This document shows positions 16,112 to 24,850 of a stretch of DNA of 64,000 nt, one piece after another. Within the stretch, counting starts at the first letter, position 1; the number at the start of each line of letters is the position of its first letter. Source of the stretch: Nocardioides marmoriginsengisoli (lineage in GTDB: Bacteria > Actinomycetota > Actinomycetes > Propionibacteriales > Nocardioidaceae); contig NZ_RJSE01000007.1 of NCBI RefSeq assembly GCF_003725695.1, positions 1,618,002-1,682,001 of the forward strand, written 5' to 3'. The notes under the pieces are model-generated. The model was given only the letters and a program-made list of their open reading frames with translations. It did no database searches and was not told where the DNA came from. The position numbers and the translations under genes are program-made.

Positions 16112-18234
16112 CGCCAGCCGGGACCGACACGCACTGTCCGTACTGCGCGCTGCAGTGCGCGATGACGCTGACTCCCTCGGAGGAGGGAGTCGGCGTCGCC
16201 GCACGCTCCTTCCCGACCAACAAGGGCGGTCTCTGCCAGAAGGGCTGGACCAGCGCCGAGGTGCTCACCCTGACCGACCGGATCACCACGCCGTTGCTGC
16301 GCGGCACCTCCGGGGAGCTGGAGCCGGTCTCCTGGGCGCAGGCGGTCGCCTTCGTTGCCGACCGGGTCCGGACGCTGCAGGCGGAGCACGGGCGGGACGC
16401 GATCGGCGTCTTCGGCGGCGGCGGGCTGACCAACGAGAAGGCCTACCAGCTGGGCAAGTTCACCCGCACGGTGCTGCGCAGCAGGCACATCGACTACAAC
16501 GGCCGGTTCTGCATGTCCTCGGCCGCGGCCGCCGGCAACCGCGCCTTCGGGATCGACCGCGGCCTGCCGTTCCCGCTCGCCGATCTCAGCGAGGCCGAGG
16601 CGGTGCTGCTGCTCGGCAGCAACGTCGCCGACACGATGCCGCCGCTGGTCCAGCACCTGGCCGGCGTCCGCGAGCGCGGGGGACTGCTGGTCGTCGACCC
16701 GCGCCGTTCGGCGACGGCGGCACTGGCGGAGGACGGTGCCGGGATCCACCTGCAGCCGCTGCCCGGGACCGACCAGGCGCTGCTGCTGGGACTGCTGCAC
16801 CTGGTGGTCGCCGAGGGGCTGGCCGACGAGGAGTACCTGGCCGCCCGGGTCACCGGCTGGGACGACGTACGGCGCTCGGTCGCGCTCTGGTGGCCGACCC
16901 GGGTGGCGTCAATCACCGGCGTACCGGAAGAGGTGCTCCGGCGTACCGTGCAGGTGCTGGCCGCCGCGTCGCCGACGCGGGGCGGCGGGGGCGCGATGGT
17001 GCTCACCGGTCGCGGCGCCGAGCAGCACACCGACGGCACCGACACGGTGACCGCGGCGATCAACCTGGCGCTCGCGCTCGGCCTTCCGGGCAGTCGGGCC
17101 AGCGGCTACGGCTGCCTGACCGGTCAGGGCAACGGCCAGGGCGGACGCGAGCACGGCCAGAAGGCCGATCAGCTGCCGGGCTACCGCTCGATCGAGGACC
17201 CGGCCGCGCGGGCGCACGTCGCGCGCGTCTGGGGTGTCGAGGAGGCGACCATCCCCGGCAAGGGCGTGCCGGCGGTCCAGCTGCTCGACAAGCTCGGGGG
17301 CGAGGTGCGGGCGCTCTTCGTGCACGGCGCCAACCTCCTGGTCAGCGCTCCCGACGCCACCGCGGTCCGCCGTCGGGTGGAGTCCCTGGACCTGCTCGTG
17401 GTCTGCGACTTCGTGCCCAGCGAGACCGCGCTGCTCGCCGACGTCGTGCTGCCGGTCACCCAGTGGGCCGAGGAGGAGGGCACGATGACCTCGCTGGAGG
17501 GCCGGATCCTGCGCCGGCGGAAGGCGATCGACCCGCCGGGCAAGGCCCGCAGCGAGCTCGAGATCCTGGCCGACCTGGCCGGGCTGCTCGGCTCCGAGGT
17601 GCACTTCGACACCGAGCCGGCGCTGGTCTTCGACGAGCTGGCCCGGGCCAGTGCCGGCGGGGTGGCCGACTACTCGGGGCTGTCGCACGCGCGACTCGAC
17701 GCCGAGACCGGGCCCCTGCACTGGCCGGTGCCGGCCGGCTCCGGAGGGACGCCGCGGCTCTTCCGCGACCGGTTCGGCCACGCCGACGGACGGGCCCGGA
17801 TGGTTCCGGTCAGCCCGGGCGGTCCCGCGGACGACCTGCGACCGGACGCCCCGCTGTACCTGGTCACCGGACGGGTGCTGGCGCAGTACCAGTCGGGGGC
17901 CCAGACCCGCCGGGTCGCCGCGCTCGACCGGTCCGCACCGGGGCCGTTCGTCGAGCTGCACCCGAACCTGGCGGCGCGCTACGGGATCGACGACGGCGAC
18001 GACGTCCGGGTCACCTCGGCCCGGGGCGCCGCGGTGGCGCGGGCCCGGATCACCACCGCGATCCGTCCGGACACCGTCTTCATGCCGTTCCACTGGTCCG
18101 GCGCCGGGATGGCGAACGCGGTCACCAACGACGCGACCGACCCGGTCTCCGGGATGCCCGAGTTCAAGGTCTGCGCGGTCGAGATCGCCCGCGCCGCGCA
18201 GCCGTCCGAGATTCTGGAGGAGGTGCTCGCATGA
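16108..18234 (+). CDS. nasC: assimilatory nitrate reductase catalytic subunit
   Basis: A 708-residue Mo-bisMGD oxidoreductase. C10, C13, C17 and C43 form the N-terminal [4Fe-4S] site (CPYCALQC...GLC); C135 in NGRFCMSS is the likely molybdenum ligand. Pterin-binding segments GYGCLTGQGNGQGGREHG and DVVLPVTQWAEEEGTMTSLEGR are present, as is a C-terminal molydopterin dinucleotide-binding domain (LYLVTGRVLAQYQSGAQT). No signal peptide, so cytoplasmic. It reduces nitrate to nitrite. Unlike longer NasA forms it has no C-terminal [2Fe-2S] BFD domain; that module is in the next gene, its likely electron donor. Confidence 0.9.
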   Translation: MTPAGTDTHCPYCALQCAMTLTPSEEGVGVAARSFPTNKGGLCQKGWTSAEVLTLTDRITTPLLRGTSGELEPVSWAQAVAFVADRVRTLQAEHGRDAIGVFGGGGLTNEKAYQLGKFTRTVLRSRHIDYNGRFCMSSAAAAGNRAFGIDRGLPFPLADLSEAEAVLLLGSNVADTMPPLVQHLAGVRERGGLLVVDPRRSATAALAEDGAGIHLQPLPGTDQALLLGLLHLVVAEGLADEEYLAARVTGWDDVRRSVALWWPTRVASITGVPEEVLRRTVQVLAAASPTRGGGGAMVLTGRGAEQHTDGTDTVTAAINLALALGLPGSRASGYGCLTGQGNGQGGREHGQKADQLPGYRSIEDPAARAHVARVWGVEEATIPGKGVPAVQLLDKLGGEVRALFVHGANLLVSAPDATAVRRRVESLDLLVVCDFVPSETALLADVVLPVTQWAEEEGTMTSLEGRILRRRKAIDPPGKARSELEILADLAGLLGSEVHFDTEPALVFDELARASAGGVADYSGLSHARLDAETGPLHWPVPAGSGGTPRLFRDRFGHADGRARMVPVSPGGPADDLRPDAPLYLVTGRVLAQYQSGAQTRRVAALDRSAPGPFVELHPNLAARYGIDDGDDVRVTSARGAAVARARITTAIRPDTVFMPFHWSGAGMANAVTNDATDPVSGMPEFKVCAVEIARAAQPSEILEEVLA

Positions 18235-19751
18235 GCCCGCAGAAGATCGTCGTGGTCGGTGCCGGCATGGTCGGTCACCGGTTCGTGGACGAGCTGGTCC
18301 GCGCGGACCGGACCGGCCGCTACGCCGTCGAGCTGATCGGTGCGGAGAGCTACGAGCCGTACAACCGGATCCTGCTCTCCGAGGTCGTCGCCGGCCGCGC
18401 CGACCTCAAGGCGCTCAGCCTGCCGCTGCCGGACTCCGAGCGGGTGACGTTCCGACGCGGATGCGCCGCCGTGGGGCTCGACCTCGCCGAGCGCCGGGTG
18501 CTGCTCGACGACGGCTCGGCGTCCTCCTTCGACCGGCTGGTGCTGGCCACCGGCGCGACGGCCTTCGTGCCGCCGATCGAGGGCCTGGAGAGCGGACCTC
18601 GGCACGTGCACGTGCTGCGCACCCTGGACGACTGCCGCAACATCGCCGCCCGGGCGATGAACGCCAAGCACGCCGTCGTGCTCGGCGGCGGGGTCCTCGG
18701 CCTCGAAGCCGCCTGCGGCCTGCGCCGGCGCGGGGTGCCGGTGACCGTGATCGACCTGGACGAGCACCTGATGGCGACCCAGCTCGACGGCCCGCCGGCC
18801 CGGATGCTGGCCGGGCGGTTGCGCGACCTCGGCATCGACGTGATCACCCGGAGCAGCATCAGCGAGGTGATCAGCGCGTACGACGAGATCGTCGCGGTCC
18901 GGCTCGCCGACGGCAGGCTGCTGGCCGCGGACCTGATGCTGGTCTCGTGCGGCGTGCGCGCCGAGGCCGGGCTGGCGGCGGCCGCGGGACTGGCCGTCGA
19001 ACGCGGCATCGTGGTCGACGCCGACCTCACCACGGCCGACCCGCAGGTGCACGCGATCGGGGACTGCGCGCAGGCTCCTGCCGGGATGACCGGGCTGCTG
19101 GCGCCCGGGTGGGCGCAGGCGGAACGGCTCGTCGAGCTGCTCGTCCGCGGAGTCGGGGCCGACGTCGACCTGCCGACCGCGAGCGCGGAGCCGGTGCGGC
19201 TCAAGGCGGCCGGCGTGGACCTGGTCACGATGGGCGTCCGGCCCTCCGCGGCCCGCGACGACGACCGGCTGGTCACGCTCACCGACAGCGGCGGCCGCCG
19301 GCACGTCGACCTCGTCATCCGGGAGGACGCCCTGGTCGGCGTGACCTGCCTCGGCGCCCCGGAGATCTCGGCAGCGCTGAGCGTCGCCTACGACCGCCGG
19401 ACCCCGCTGCCGCTGGACCCGCTGACGATGCTGGTCCCGGAGGCCCGGACCGAGGAGTCCACCTCGCCGGTCCGGATGCCCGGCTCCACCACGGTCTGCC
19501 GGTGCAGCAGCGTCACCAAGAAGGAGATCGTCACCGCCTGGGAGCAGGGCGCCCGCAGTGCCGACGCGGTCGCCGCGACGACCCGGGCCAGCACCGGGTG
19601 CGGAGGCTGCCGGGACGTCGTGTGCGGCCTCGTGGACTGGCTGAACGCCAGCGACCCGGGAGTCGATCCCGGCGCCGATCCCGACGCGGGCCCGCCGAGC
19701 CGTAGCACGCCCGTAACACAGCGAAACACGACCGTTGAATCCACTACCTAA
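18231..19751 (+). CDS. nasB: FAD/NAD(P)-dependent oxidoreductase with BFD [2Fe-2S] domain, nitrate reductase electron-transfer subunit
   Basis: A 506-residue flavoprotein. The FAD site is IVVVGAGMVGHRFVDEL near the N-terminus; the NAD site is HAVVLGGGVLGLEAACGLRRRG; IGDCAQ is the second FAD contact. The C-terminus has CRC...GCGGC in a BFD-like [2Fe-2S] domain. It is colinear with the N-terminal half of NirB, so the two are paralogues in tandem. It presumably passes electrons from NAD(P)H to the nitrate reductase, whose gene it overlaps (ATGA). Symbol by role. The final part after the cluster is a low-complexity D/P/G tail of unknown use. Confidence 0.82.
   Translation: MSPQKIVVVGAGMVGHRFVDELVRADRTGRYAVELIGAESYEPYNRILLSEVVAGRADLKALSLPLPDSERVTFRRGCAAVGLDLAERRVLLDDGSASSFDRLVLATGATAFVPPIEGLESGPRHVHVLRTLDDCRNIAARAMNAKHAVVLGGGVLGLEAACGLRRRGVPVTVIDLDEHLMATQLDGPPARMLAGRLRDLGIDVITRSSISEVISAYDEIVAVRLADGRLLAADLMLVSCGVRAEAGLAAAAGLAVERGIVVDADLTTADPQVHAIGDCAQAPAGMTGLLAPGWAQAERLVELLVRGVGADVDLPTASAEPVRLKAAGVDLVTMGVRPSAARDDDRLVTLTDSGGRRHVDLVIREDALVGVTCLGAPEISAALSVAYDRRTPLPLDPLTMLVPEARTEESTSPVRMPGSTTVCRCSSVTKKEIVTAWEQGARSADAVAATTRASTGCGGCRDVVCGLVDWLNASDPGVDPGADPDAGPPSRSTPVTQRNTTVESTT
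19713..19738 (+). promoter_or_regulatory. weak GlnR-like site before nirB
   Basis: GTAAC (19713-19717), five bases, GAAAC (19723-19727), six bases, GTTGA (19734-19738). The elements resemble GlnR half-sites but the first spacing is 5 rather than 6. It lies within the 3' end of the flavoprotein gene, 24 bases before the nirB ATG, and could give nirBD an internal promoter control. Confidence 0.25.
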
Positions 19752-19761
19752 GGTGCCTGAC

Positions 19762-22383
19762 ATGACCAGTACTCACCCCTCACTGGCTGGTTCGTCCGAC
19801 GGTTCGGACGCGCCGAAGCGGCTCGTCGTCGTCGGCGGCGGGATGGTGGCGCACCGTCTCGTCGAGGCGTTGCGCGACCGGGACGCGGACGGCGTCTGGT
19901 CGGTCGACCTGTACTGCGAGGAGGCGCACCCGCCGTACGACCGGGTGGCGCTGACGTCGTACTTCGCCGGGCAGTCGCCGACCGACCTGGTCCTGGGCGA
20001 CCAGGACCTCGGCGCGGACCCCCTGGTCACCGTGCACCTGGGCAGCGCCGTGACCGCGATCGACCCTGTCTCGCGCACGGTCCGGGTCACCGAGGGCGAG
20101 CAGCCGTACGACGCCCTGGTGCTGGCGACGGGATCGTCGGCGTTCGTGCCGCCGGTGACCGGGGCCGACCTGCCCGGGTCCTTCGTCTACCGCACGATCG
20201 AGGACGTCCAGCAGCTCGAGGGCTGGGTCCACGGGCTGGGCGACGGCGTCCGCGGCGTCGTGGTCGGCGGCGGTCTGCTCGGCCTCGAGGCGGCCGGTGC
20301 CCTGCACGGGCTCGGCGTGGCCACGACCGTCGTGGAGTTCGCGGACCGGCTGATGCCGCTGCAGGTCGACGAGGGCGGCGGCGCCGCACTGCGGCGGATC
20401 GTCGAGGGGATGGGCGTCGAGGTGCTCACCTCGACCGCCAGCGCCGCGCTGCACCCGGGCGCCGACGGCCGGGTCTCGGCGATGGAGTTCGGCGACGGCA
20501 CCAAGGTCGACGCGGAGGTCGTCGTCTTCGCCACCGGGGTCCGTCCGCGCGACGAGCTGGCCCGGGCGGCCGACCTGGTGATCGGCGAGCGCGGCGGGGT
20601 GGTGGTGGACGACGGGTGCGTCGTCTCGACAGGCTCGACGTCCGGGGGCTCGACGTCCGGGGGACAGATCTACGCGATCGGCGAGGTCGCCTGCATCCAG
20701 GGCCGCACCTGGGGCCTGGTCGGGCCCGGCTACACGATGGCCGAGGTCGTCGTCGACCGGCTGCTCGGTGGCGAGGCGACCTTCCCCGGCGCCGACACCA
20801 GCACCAAGCTCAAGCTGCTCGGGGTCGACGTCGCCTCCTTCGGCGACGCGTTCGCGGAGGCCCCGGGGAGCCTGGAGGTCACCTACGCGGACCCGGTCGC
20901 CGGCGTCTACAAGAAGCTGGTGATGTCCGACGACGCCAAGACCCTGCTCGGTGGCGTCCTGGTCGGCGACGCCAGTGCCTACGCCTCGCTGCGGCCGATG
21001 CTCGGCGCCGAGCTCGGCTCGGACCCGAACGCCTGGTTGCTGCCGGAGGGCTCCGGTGCGCCGGTCACCGGCGACCTGCCCGACGCCGCGAACGTCTGCT
21101 CGTGCAACAACGTCACCGCCGGGACCATCCGGGCGTCGGTCTGCGAGGGCGGCTGCACCGACCTGGGCGCGGTGAAGGCGTGCACCAAGGCCGGCACCAG
21201 CTGCGGGTCCTGCCTGCCCCTGGTCAAGCGCCTGATGACCACCGAGCTCGAGAAGTCCGGCATCGAGGTCAGCAACGCGCTCTGCGAGCACTTCGCGTTC
21301 AGCCGGGCCCAGCTCTTCGACATCATCTCGGTGACGGGGCTGCGCAGCTTCAGCGAGATCATCGGCCAGCACGGGACCGGACGCGGGTGCGACATCTGCC
21401 GCCCGGTGGTCGCGTCGATCCTCTCCTCGCTGGGCACCGGTCACGTGCTGGACAAGGACCTGGCCCGGCTCCAGGACACCAACGACCACGTGATGGCGAA
21501 CCTGCAGAAGGACGGCACCTACTCCGTCGTCCCGCGGGTGCCGGCCGGCGAGATCACCCCCGAGGGGCTGATCGCGATCGGGCAGGTCGCCGCCGACTAC
21601 GGCCTCTACACCAAGATCACCGGCGGCCAGCGGATCGACCTCTTCGGTGCCCGCCTGGAGCAGCTGCCGGCGATCTGGAAGCGGCTGGTCGAGGCCGGGT
21701 TCGAGTCCGGGCACGCGTACGGCAAGTCGCTGCGCACCGTGAAGTCCTGCGTCGGCTCCACCTGGTGCCGGTACGGCGTCCAGGACTCGGTGGGGCTCGC
21801 CGTCGACCTGGAGCTGCGCTACCGCGGGCTCCGGTCGCCGCACAAGCTCAAGCTCGGCGTCTCCGGATGTGCTCGCGAGTGCGCCGAGGCGCGCGGGAAG
21901 GACGTCGGCGTGATCGCCACCGACAACGGCTGGAACCTGTACGTCGGCGGCAACGGCGGGTTCACCCCGCGGCACGCGCAGCTGTTCGCCGAGGACCTGG
22001 ACACCGAGGAGCTGGTCCGGACGATCGACCGGTTCCTGATGTACTACGTCCGCACCGCCGACCGGCTGCAGCGGACGGCTCCTTGGGTCGAGGCGCACGA
22101 GGGCGGGATCGAGGCGATCCGGGAGGTCGTGATGGAGGACTCGCTCGGGATCTGCGCGGACCTGGACGCGGCGATGGCGGCGCACGTCGACAGCTACGCC
22201 GACGAGTGGGCTGCGACGCTGGCCGACCCGGAGAAGCTCTCCCAGTTCGTCTCGTTCCTCAACGCGCCGGAGGCGGGGGATCCGGATCTGACCTACGTGA
22301 CCGAGCGCGGGCAACGGCGCCCGGCGACCGCGGACGAACGCGGGACCCTGATCGCCGGCGCGACGCTGGAGGTGCGTTCATGA
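19762..22383 (+). CDS. nirB: nitrite reductase [NAD(P)H] large subunit
   Basis: An 873-residue siroheme enzyme that reduces nitrite to ammonium in the cytoplasm. Order: FAD/NAD reductase module (RLVVVGGGMVAHRLVEAL at the start), BFD-type [2Fe-2S] region (CSCNN...GTSCGSC), ferredoxin-like half domain, and the siroheme/[4Fe-4S] core with C663-x5-C669 and C703-x3-C707. ATG 19762 is chosen with AAGG 8 bases upstream. Oddity: residues about 288-302 read VSTGSTSGGSTSGG in a loop before IYAIGEV, encoded by a copy of a genomic palindromic repeat (20624-20664). The stop overlaps nirD. Confidence 0.95.
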   Translation: MTSTHPSLAGSSDGSDAPKRLVVVGGGMVAHRLVEALRDRDADGVWSVDLYCEEAHPPYDRVALTSYFAGQSPTDLVLGDQDLGADPLVTVHLGSAVTAIDPVSRTVRVTEGEQPYDALVLATGSSAFVPPVTGADLPGSFVYRTIEDVQQLEGWVHGLGDGVRGVVVGGGLLGLEAAGALHGLGVATTVVEFADRLMPLQVDEGGGAALRRIVEGMGVEVLTSTASAALHPGADGRVSAMEFGDGTKVDAEVVVFATGVRPRDELARAADLVIGERGGVVVDDGCVVSTGSTSGGSTSGGQIYAIGEVACIQGRTWGLVGPGYTMAEVVVDRLLGGEATFPGADTSTKLKLLGVDVASFGDAFAEAPGSLEVTYADPVAGVYKKLVMSDDAKTLLGGVLVGDASAYASLRPMLGAELGSDPNAWLLPEGSGAPVTGDLPDAANVCSCNNVTAGTIRASVCEGGCTDLGAVKACTKAGTSCGSCLPLVKRLMTTELEKSGIEVSNALCEHFAFSRAQLFDIISVTGLRSFSEIIGQHGTGRGCDICRPVVASILSSLGTGHVLDKDLARLQDTNDHVMANLQKDGTYSVVPRVPAGEITPEGLIAIGQVAADYGLYTKITGGQRIDLFGARLEQLPAIWKRLVEAGFESGHAYGKSLRTVKSCVGSTWCRYGVQDSVGLAVDLELRYRGLRSPHKLKLGVSGCARECAEARGKDVGVIATDNGWNLYVGGNGGFTPRHAQLFAEDLDTEELVRTIDRFLMYYVRTADRLQRTAPWVEAHEGGIEAIREVVMEDSLGICADLDAAMAAHVDSYADEWAATLADPEKLSQFVSFLNAPEAGDPDLTYVTERGQRRPATADERGTLIAGATLEVRS
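20624..20664 (+). repeat. REP-like repeat copy inserted in frame in nirB, with 15-bp tandem duplication
   Basis: TCTCGACAGGCTCGACGTCC at 20624-20643 continues to GGG, matching the intergenic copies at 43181 and (reversed) 57103. The unit GGCTCGACGTCCGGG occurs twice in tandem (20632-20646 and 20647-20661). It adds a Gly/Ser/Thr stretch to NirB without breaking the frame, in a loop just before the conserved YAIGE motif. Such sequences normally lie between genes. Confidence 0.75.
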
Positions 22384-22754
22384 GTGCGTGGGTGTCGGTC
22401 TGCACCAAGGGCCAGCTGATCTCGGAGCGCGGCGTCGCGGTCCTGGTGCACGACCAGCAGGTCGCGCTGTTCCGGGTGACCGGCGCCGACGGCTCCGACT
22501 TCGTCTACGCGGTCGGGCACCGTGATCCGTTCGCGGACGCCAACGTGATCGCCCGGGGCATCGTCGGGTCGGTCGGGTCGGGCTCCGAGCAGCGCGACAC
22601 CGTAGCCTCGCCGATGTACAAGCACGTGTTCGACCTCGCCACCGGTGAGTGCCTCACCGACCCGTCCGAGCGGATCCCGGTGTACCGCACCTGGATCGCC
22701 GGCGGCGTGGTCTACGTCCATCCCGTCCCGCTCGCCCCGTCCCTGGTCGCCTAG
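22380..22754 (+). CDS. nirD: nitrite reductase [NAD(P)H] small subunit
   Basis: A 124-residue Rieske-fold protein of the NirD type; the CxH...CxxH cluster ligands of true Rieske proteins are absent, as normal for NirD. Recognisable parts are VALFRVTG, FVYAVGHRDPFADANVIARGIVGS and VASPMYKHVFDLATGECL. It partners NirB in cytoplasmic nitrite reduction. The ATG overlaps the nirB TGA. Confidence 0.92.
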   Translation: MSAWVSVCTKGQLISERGVAVLVHDQQVALFRVTGADGSDFVYAVGHRDPFADANVIARGIVGSVGSGSEQRDTVASPMYKHVFDLATGECLTDPSERIPVYRTWIAGGVVYVHPVPLAPSLVA

Positions 22755-22767
22755 GACAGGAAGAACC

Positions 22768-23877
22768 TTGACCGAACTCACCCCGGTCCTCGCCGGAACC
22801 CGCATCCTCGTGACGGCCCAGCGCCGTTCCGACGAGCTGGCGGCCGCCCTGACCAGGCGCGGCGCCGACGTCACGGTCGCGCCGGCCCTCGGCGTGGTGC
22901 CGAGCATCGACGAGGAGACCTTGCTGCGCCGGGCTCGCGAGATCATCGCCGACCCGGCCGACACCTTCGTCGTGACGACCGGGATCGGCTTCCGCGGGCT
23001 GATGGACGCCTGCGAGACGGCCGGGCTCTACGAGGCACTGCTGGCAAACCTGGAGAGCACCCGGCTGGTCGCGCGCGGCCCGAAGGCCCGGGGTGCGCTG
23101 CAGGCCGTCGGTCTGAAGGCGGACTGGGTGGCTGAGTCCGAGACGTCCGCGGAGATCGTCGAGTTCCTGCTCGCCGAGGGGGTCCAGGGGCAGCGGATCG
23201 CGGTCCAGCACCACGGTGCCGGCGACCCGCACCTGGAGGCGATGCTGGTCGGCGGCGGTGCCGAGATCGTGCCGCTGGAGGTCTACCGCTGGGGACCGCC
23301 GGCCGATCCGGCGGCGGTCACCGACACCGCGCTCGCGGTCGCGGCCGGCGGGTTCGACGCGGTGATGTTCACCTCGGCCCCCGCCGCGATCGCCTGGCTG
23401 GCCGAGCTCGCCGAGCAGGGCATCACCGAGATCGTCGGTGACCTGGTGCGGTCCCAGAGGTTGCTGCTCGCGGCCGTCGGCCCGGTGACCGCGGAGCCGC
23501 TGGTCAACGCCGGGTTGCTGCCGGTGCACCCGGACCGGTCCCGGATGGGTGCGCTGGTCCGGCTGGTGATCCTGACCCTCGGTGACGAGGCGCACAGCGT
23601 GCCGACCCCCGCCGGGGTGCTGCACGTGCGGGCGGCCGCGGCGACGCTCGACCACGAGGTGCTGGCGCTCTCGCCCAACGGGTTGGCGATCCTGCGCCGG
23701 CTGGCGCTGCACCCGGGTGAGGTGGTCAGCCGCGACCGGCTCCTCGAGGTGCTGCCGGGAGAATCCTCGGACCCGCACACCGCCGAGGTGGCGGTGGCGC
23801 GGCTGCGCGAGTCGCTCTCCCCGCACCCGCTGGTGCGGACGGTGATCAAGCGCGGGTACGTGCTGCAGACGGTGTAG
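22768..23877 (+). CDS. nnaR: HemD-like/OmpR-type winged-helix regulator, NnaR
   Basis: A 369-residue fusion: an N-terminal uroporphyrinogen-III synthase-like domain (about 1-260, GTRILVTAQRRSDELAAAL and ETSAEIVEFLL) and a C-terminal OmpR-like DNA-binding domain (about 275-369, ALSPNGLAILRRLALHPGEVVSRDRLLEVLPG through TVIKRGYVLQTV). This is the architecture of NnaR, which in Streptomyces and mycobacteria assists GlnR at nitrate/nitrite genes; its place after nirBD supports that role. The HemD part may also supply siroheme precursor, but regulatory use is better documented. Start is TTG 22768 with GGAAG upstream; no closer ATG exists. Confidence 0.85.
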   Translation: MTELTPVLAGTRILVTAQRRSDELAAALTRRGADVTVAPALGVVPSIDEETLLRRAREIIADPADTFVVTTGIGFRGLMDACETAGLYEALLANLESTRLVARGPKARGALQAVGLKADWVAESETSAEIVEFLLAEGVQGQRIAVQHHGAGDPHLEAMLVGGGAEIVPLEVYRWGPPADPAAVTDTALAVAAGGFDAVMFTSAPAAIAWLAELAEQGITEIVGDLVRSQRLLLAAVGPVTAEPLVNAGLLPVHPDRSRMGALVRLVILTLGDEAHSVPTPAGVLHVRAAAATLDHEVLALSPNGLAILRRLALHPGEVVSRDRLLEVLPGESSDPHTAEVAVARLRESLSPHPLVRTVIKRGYVLQTV

Positions 23878-24777
23878 TCAGAGCGATCCCGCGTCGGCGA
23901 GCGCGGCGACGATCGCCCGCACGGCGGGGGAGCGGTCCTGGGTGCGGCGCCAGATCGCGAGGGTCTCGCGGGTGGGGACCGGGTCGGTGACCCGGATCGC
24001 TCGGGTGTTCACCGGGAGCGGGGCGCGGCCGAGGCGCGGGATCAGGGCGATCCCGAGTCCGGCGGAGACCAGCTCCAGGTGCGAGGCGAACTCCATCGCG
24101 ACGTGCTCGATCCGCGGCAGCGCCCCGGTGCCGGCGTACATCCGGTGCAACCACTGGCGGCAGATAGTGCCCTCGGGGGTGGCGATCCAGCGCTCCTCGG
24201 CGAGGTCGGTCGGCGTGAGCCTGCGCCTGTCGGCCAGCGGGTGGTCCTGGTGCAGGATCACCTCGGCCTCGTCGTGGTGGACGGTACGACGGTCCAGGTG
24301 CCCGGGTATCTCCAGCACCACGTCCCCCCAGCGGTGCACCAGCGCGACGTCGGCCTGCCCGGTGGCGACCTGGTCGACGGCGTCCCACGGCTCGAGCTCG
24401 CTGAGCCGGAGCCGCAGTCCCGGGTGCTCGCGCATCAGGGCGGCGGCGACCGGTCCGATCAGGCCGCGCATCGCAGTGGAGAACCCGGCCAGACCGATCT
24501 CGCCCACGACCTCGCCGGCGTGGGCGTGCAGGTCCGTCTCCAGGCGCTCGAGGTCGGCGGCGATCCGGGAGCCTTGCTCGACCAGCAGGCGTCCGGGGCC
24601 GGTGAGGATCACGCCCCGGCCGACCCGCTCGAGCAGCTCGACCCCGGACTGCCGCTCCAGGCGCTTGATCTGCTGCGAGACGGCGGAGGGGGTGAAGCCG
24701 AGCTCGTCCGCGGCGGCGACCACCGACCCGAACTGGTCGACGGCTTCCAGGGAGCGCAGCGCGGTCAGATCTATCAT
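23878..24777 (-). CDS. LysR family transcriptional regulator
   Basis: A 299-residue LysR protein: N-terminal helix-turn-helix LRSLEAVDQFGSVVAAADELGFTPSAVSQQIKRLERQ, then a periplasmic-binding-like effector domain. It converges on nnaR with no gap and is divergent from an EamA transporter, the usual arrangement for a regulator and its exporter target. TAATCT (complement of 24784-24789) ends 6 bases before the ATG without a Shine-Dalgarno, so its message is probably leaderless. The effector is unknown, perhaps an amino acid or other EamA substrate. Confidence 0.9.
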   Translation of the reverse strand: MIDLTALRSLEAVDQFGSVVAAADELGFTPSAVSQQIKRLERQSGVELLERVGRGVILTGPGRLLVEQGSRIAADLERLETDLHAHAGEVVGEIGLAGFSTAMRGLIGPVAAALMREHPGLRLRLSELEPWDAVDQVATGQADVALVHRWGDVVLEIPGHLDRRTVHHDEAEVILHQDHPLADRRRLTPTDLAEERWIATPEGTICRQWLHRMYAGTGALPRIEHVAMEFASHLELVSAGLGIALIPRLGRAPLPVNTRAIRVTDPVPTRETLAIWRRTQDRSPAVRAIVAALADAGSL

Positions 24778-24783
24778 GTAGTC

Positions 24784-24789
24784 AGATTA
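24784..24789 (-). promoter_or_regulatory. -10 box of lysR (leaderless)
   Basis: TAATCT on the minus strand, six bases before the lysR ATG at 24777. The usual distance from a -10 hexamer to the transcription start places the first base of the message at the start codon. No ribosome binding site intervenes. Confidence 0.5.
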
Positions 24790-24795
24790 CATGGA

Positions 24796-24829
24796 TTCAT
24801 GCAGAAGCAATCGCTGGTGCTTCATGAAG
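24796..24829. promoter_or_regulatory. candidate LysR operator in the lysR-eamA gap
   Basis: GAAGCA (24804-24809) and TGCTTC (24818-24823) form a perfect 6-bp inverted repeat with an 8-base spacer. TTCATGCAG (24796-24804) and TTCATGAAG (24821-24829) are direct repeats 25 bases apart. The site lies in the 73-base region between the two divergent starts, overlapping where an EamA promoter would be. Confidence 0.4.
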
Positions 24830-24850
24830 TTCGCGCCCAGACTTGTCTCC

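Noticed and set aside
16155..18230. Plus-strand open frame through the nitrate reductase, joined to the flavoprotein gene
   Set aside because: Out-of-frame extension of the flavoprotein frame. The reductase frame has all metal-binding motifs, and the flavoprotein begins at ATG 18231 by homology.
20624..20664. Short tandem repeat as a CRISPR remnant
   Set aside because: Two adjacent 15-bp units without spacers, inside a coding frame; explained by the REP-like repeat family.
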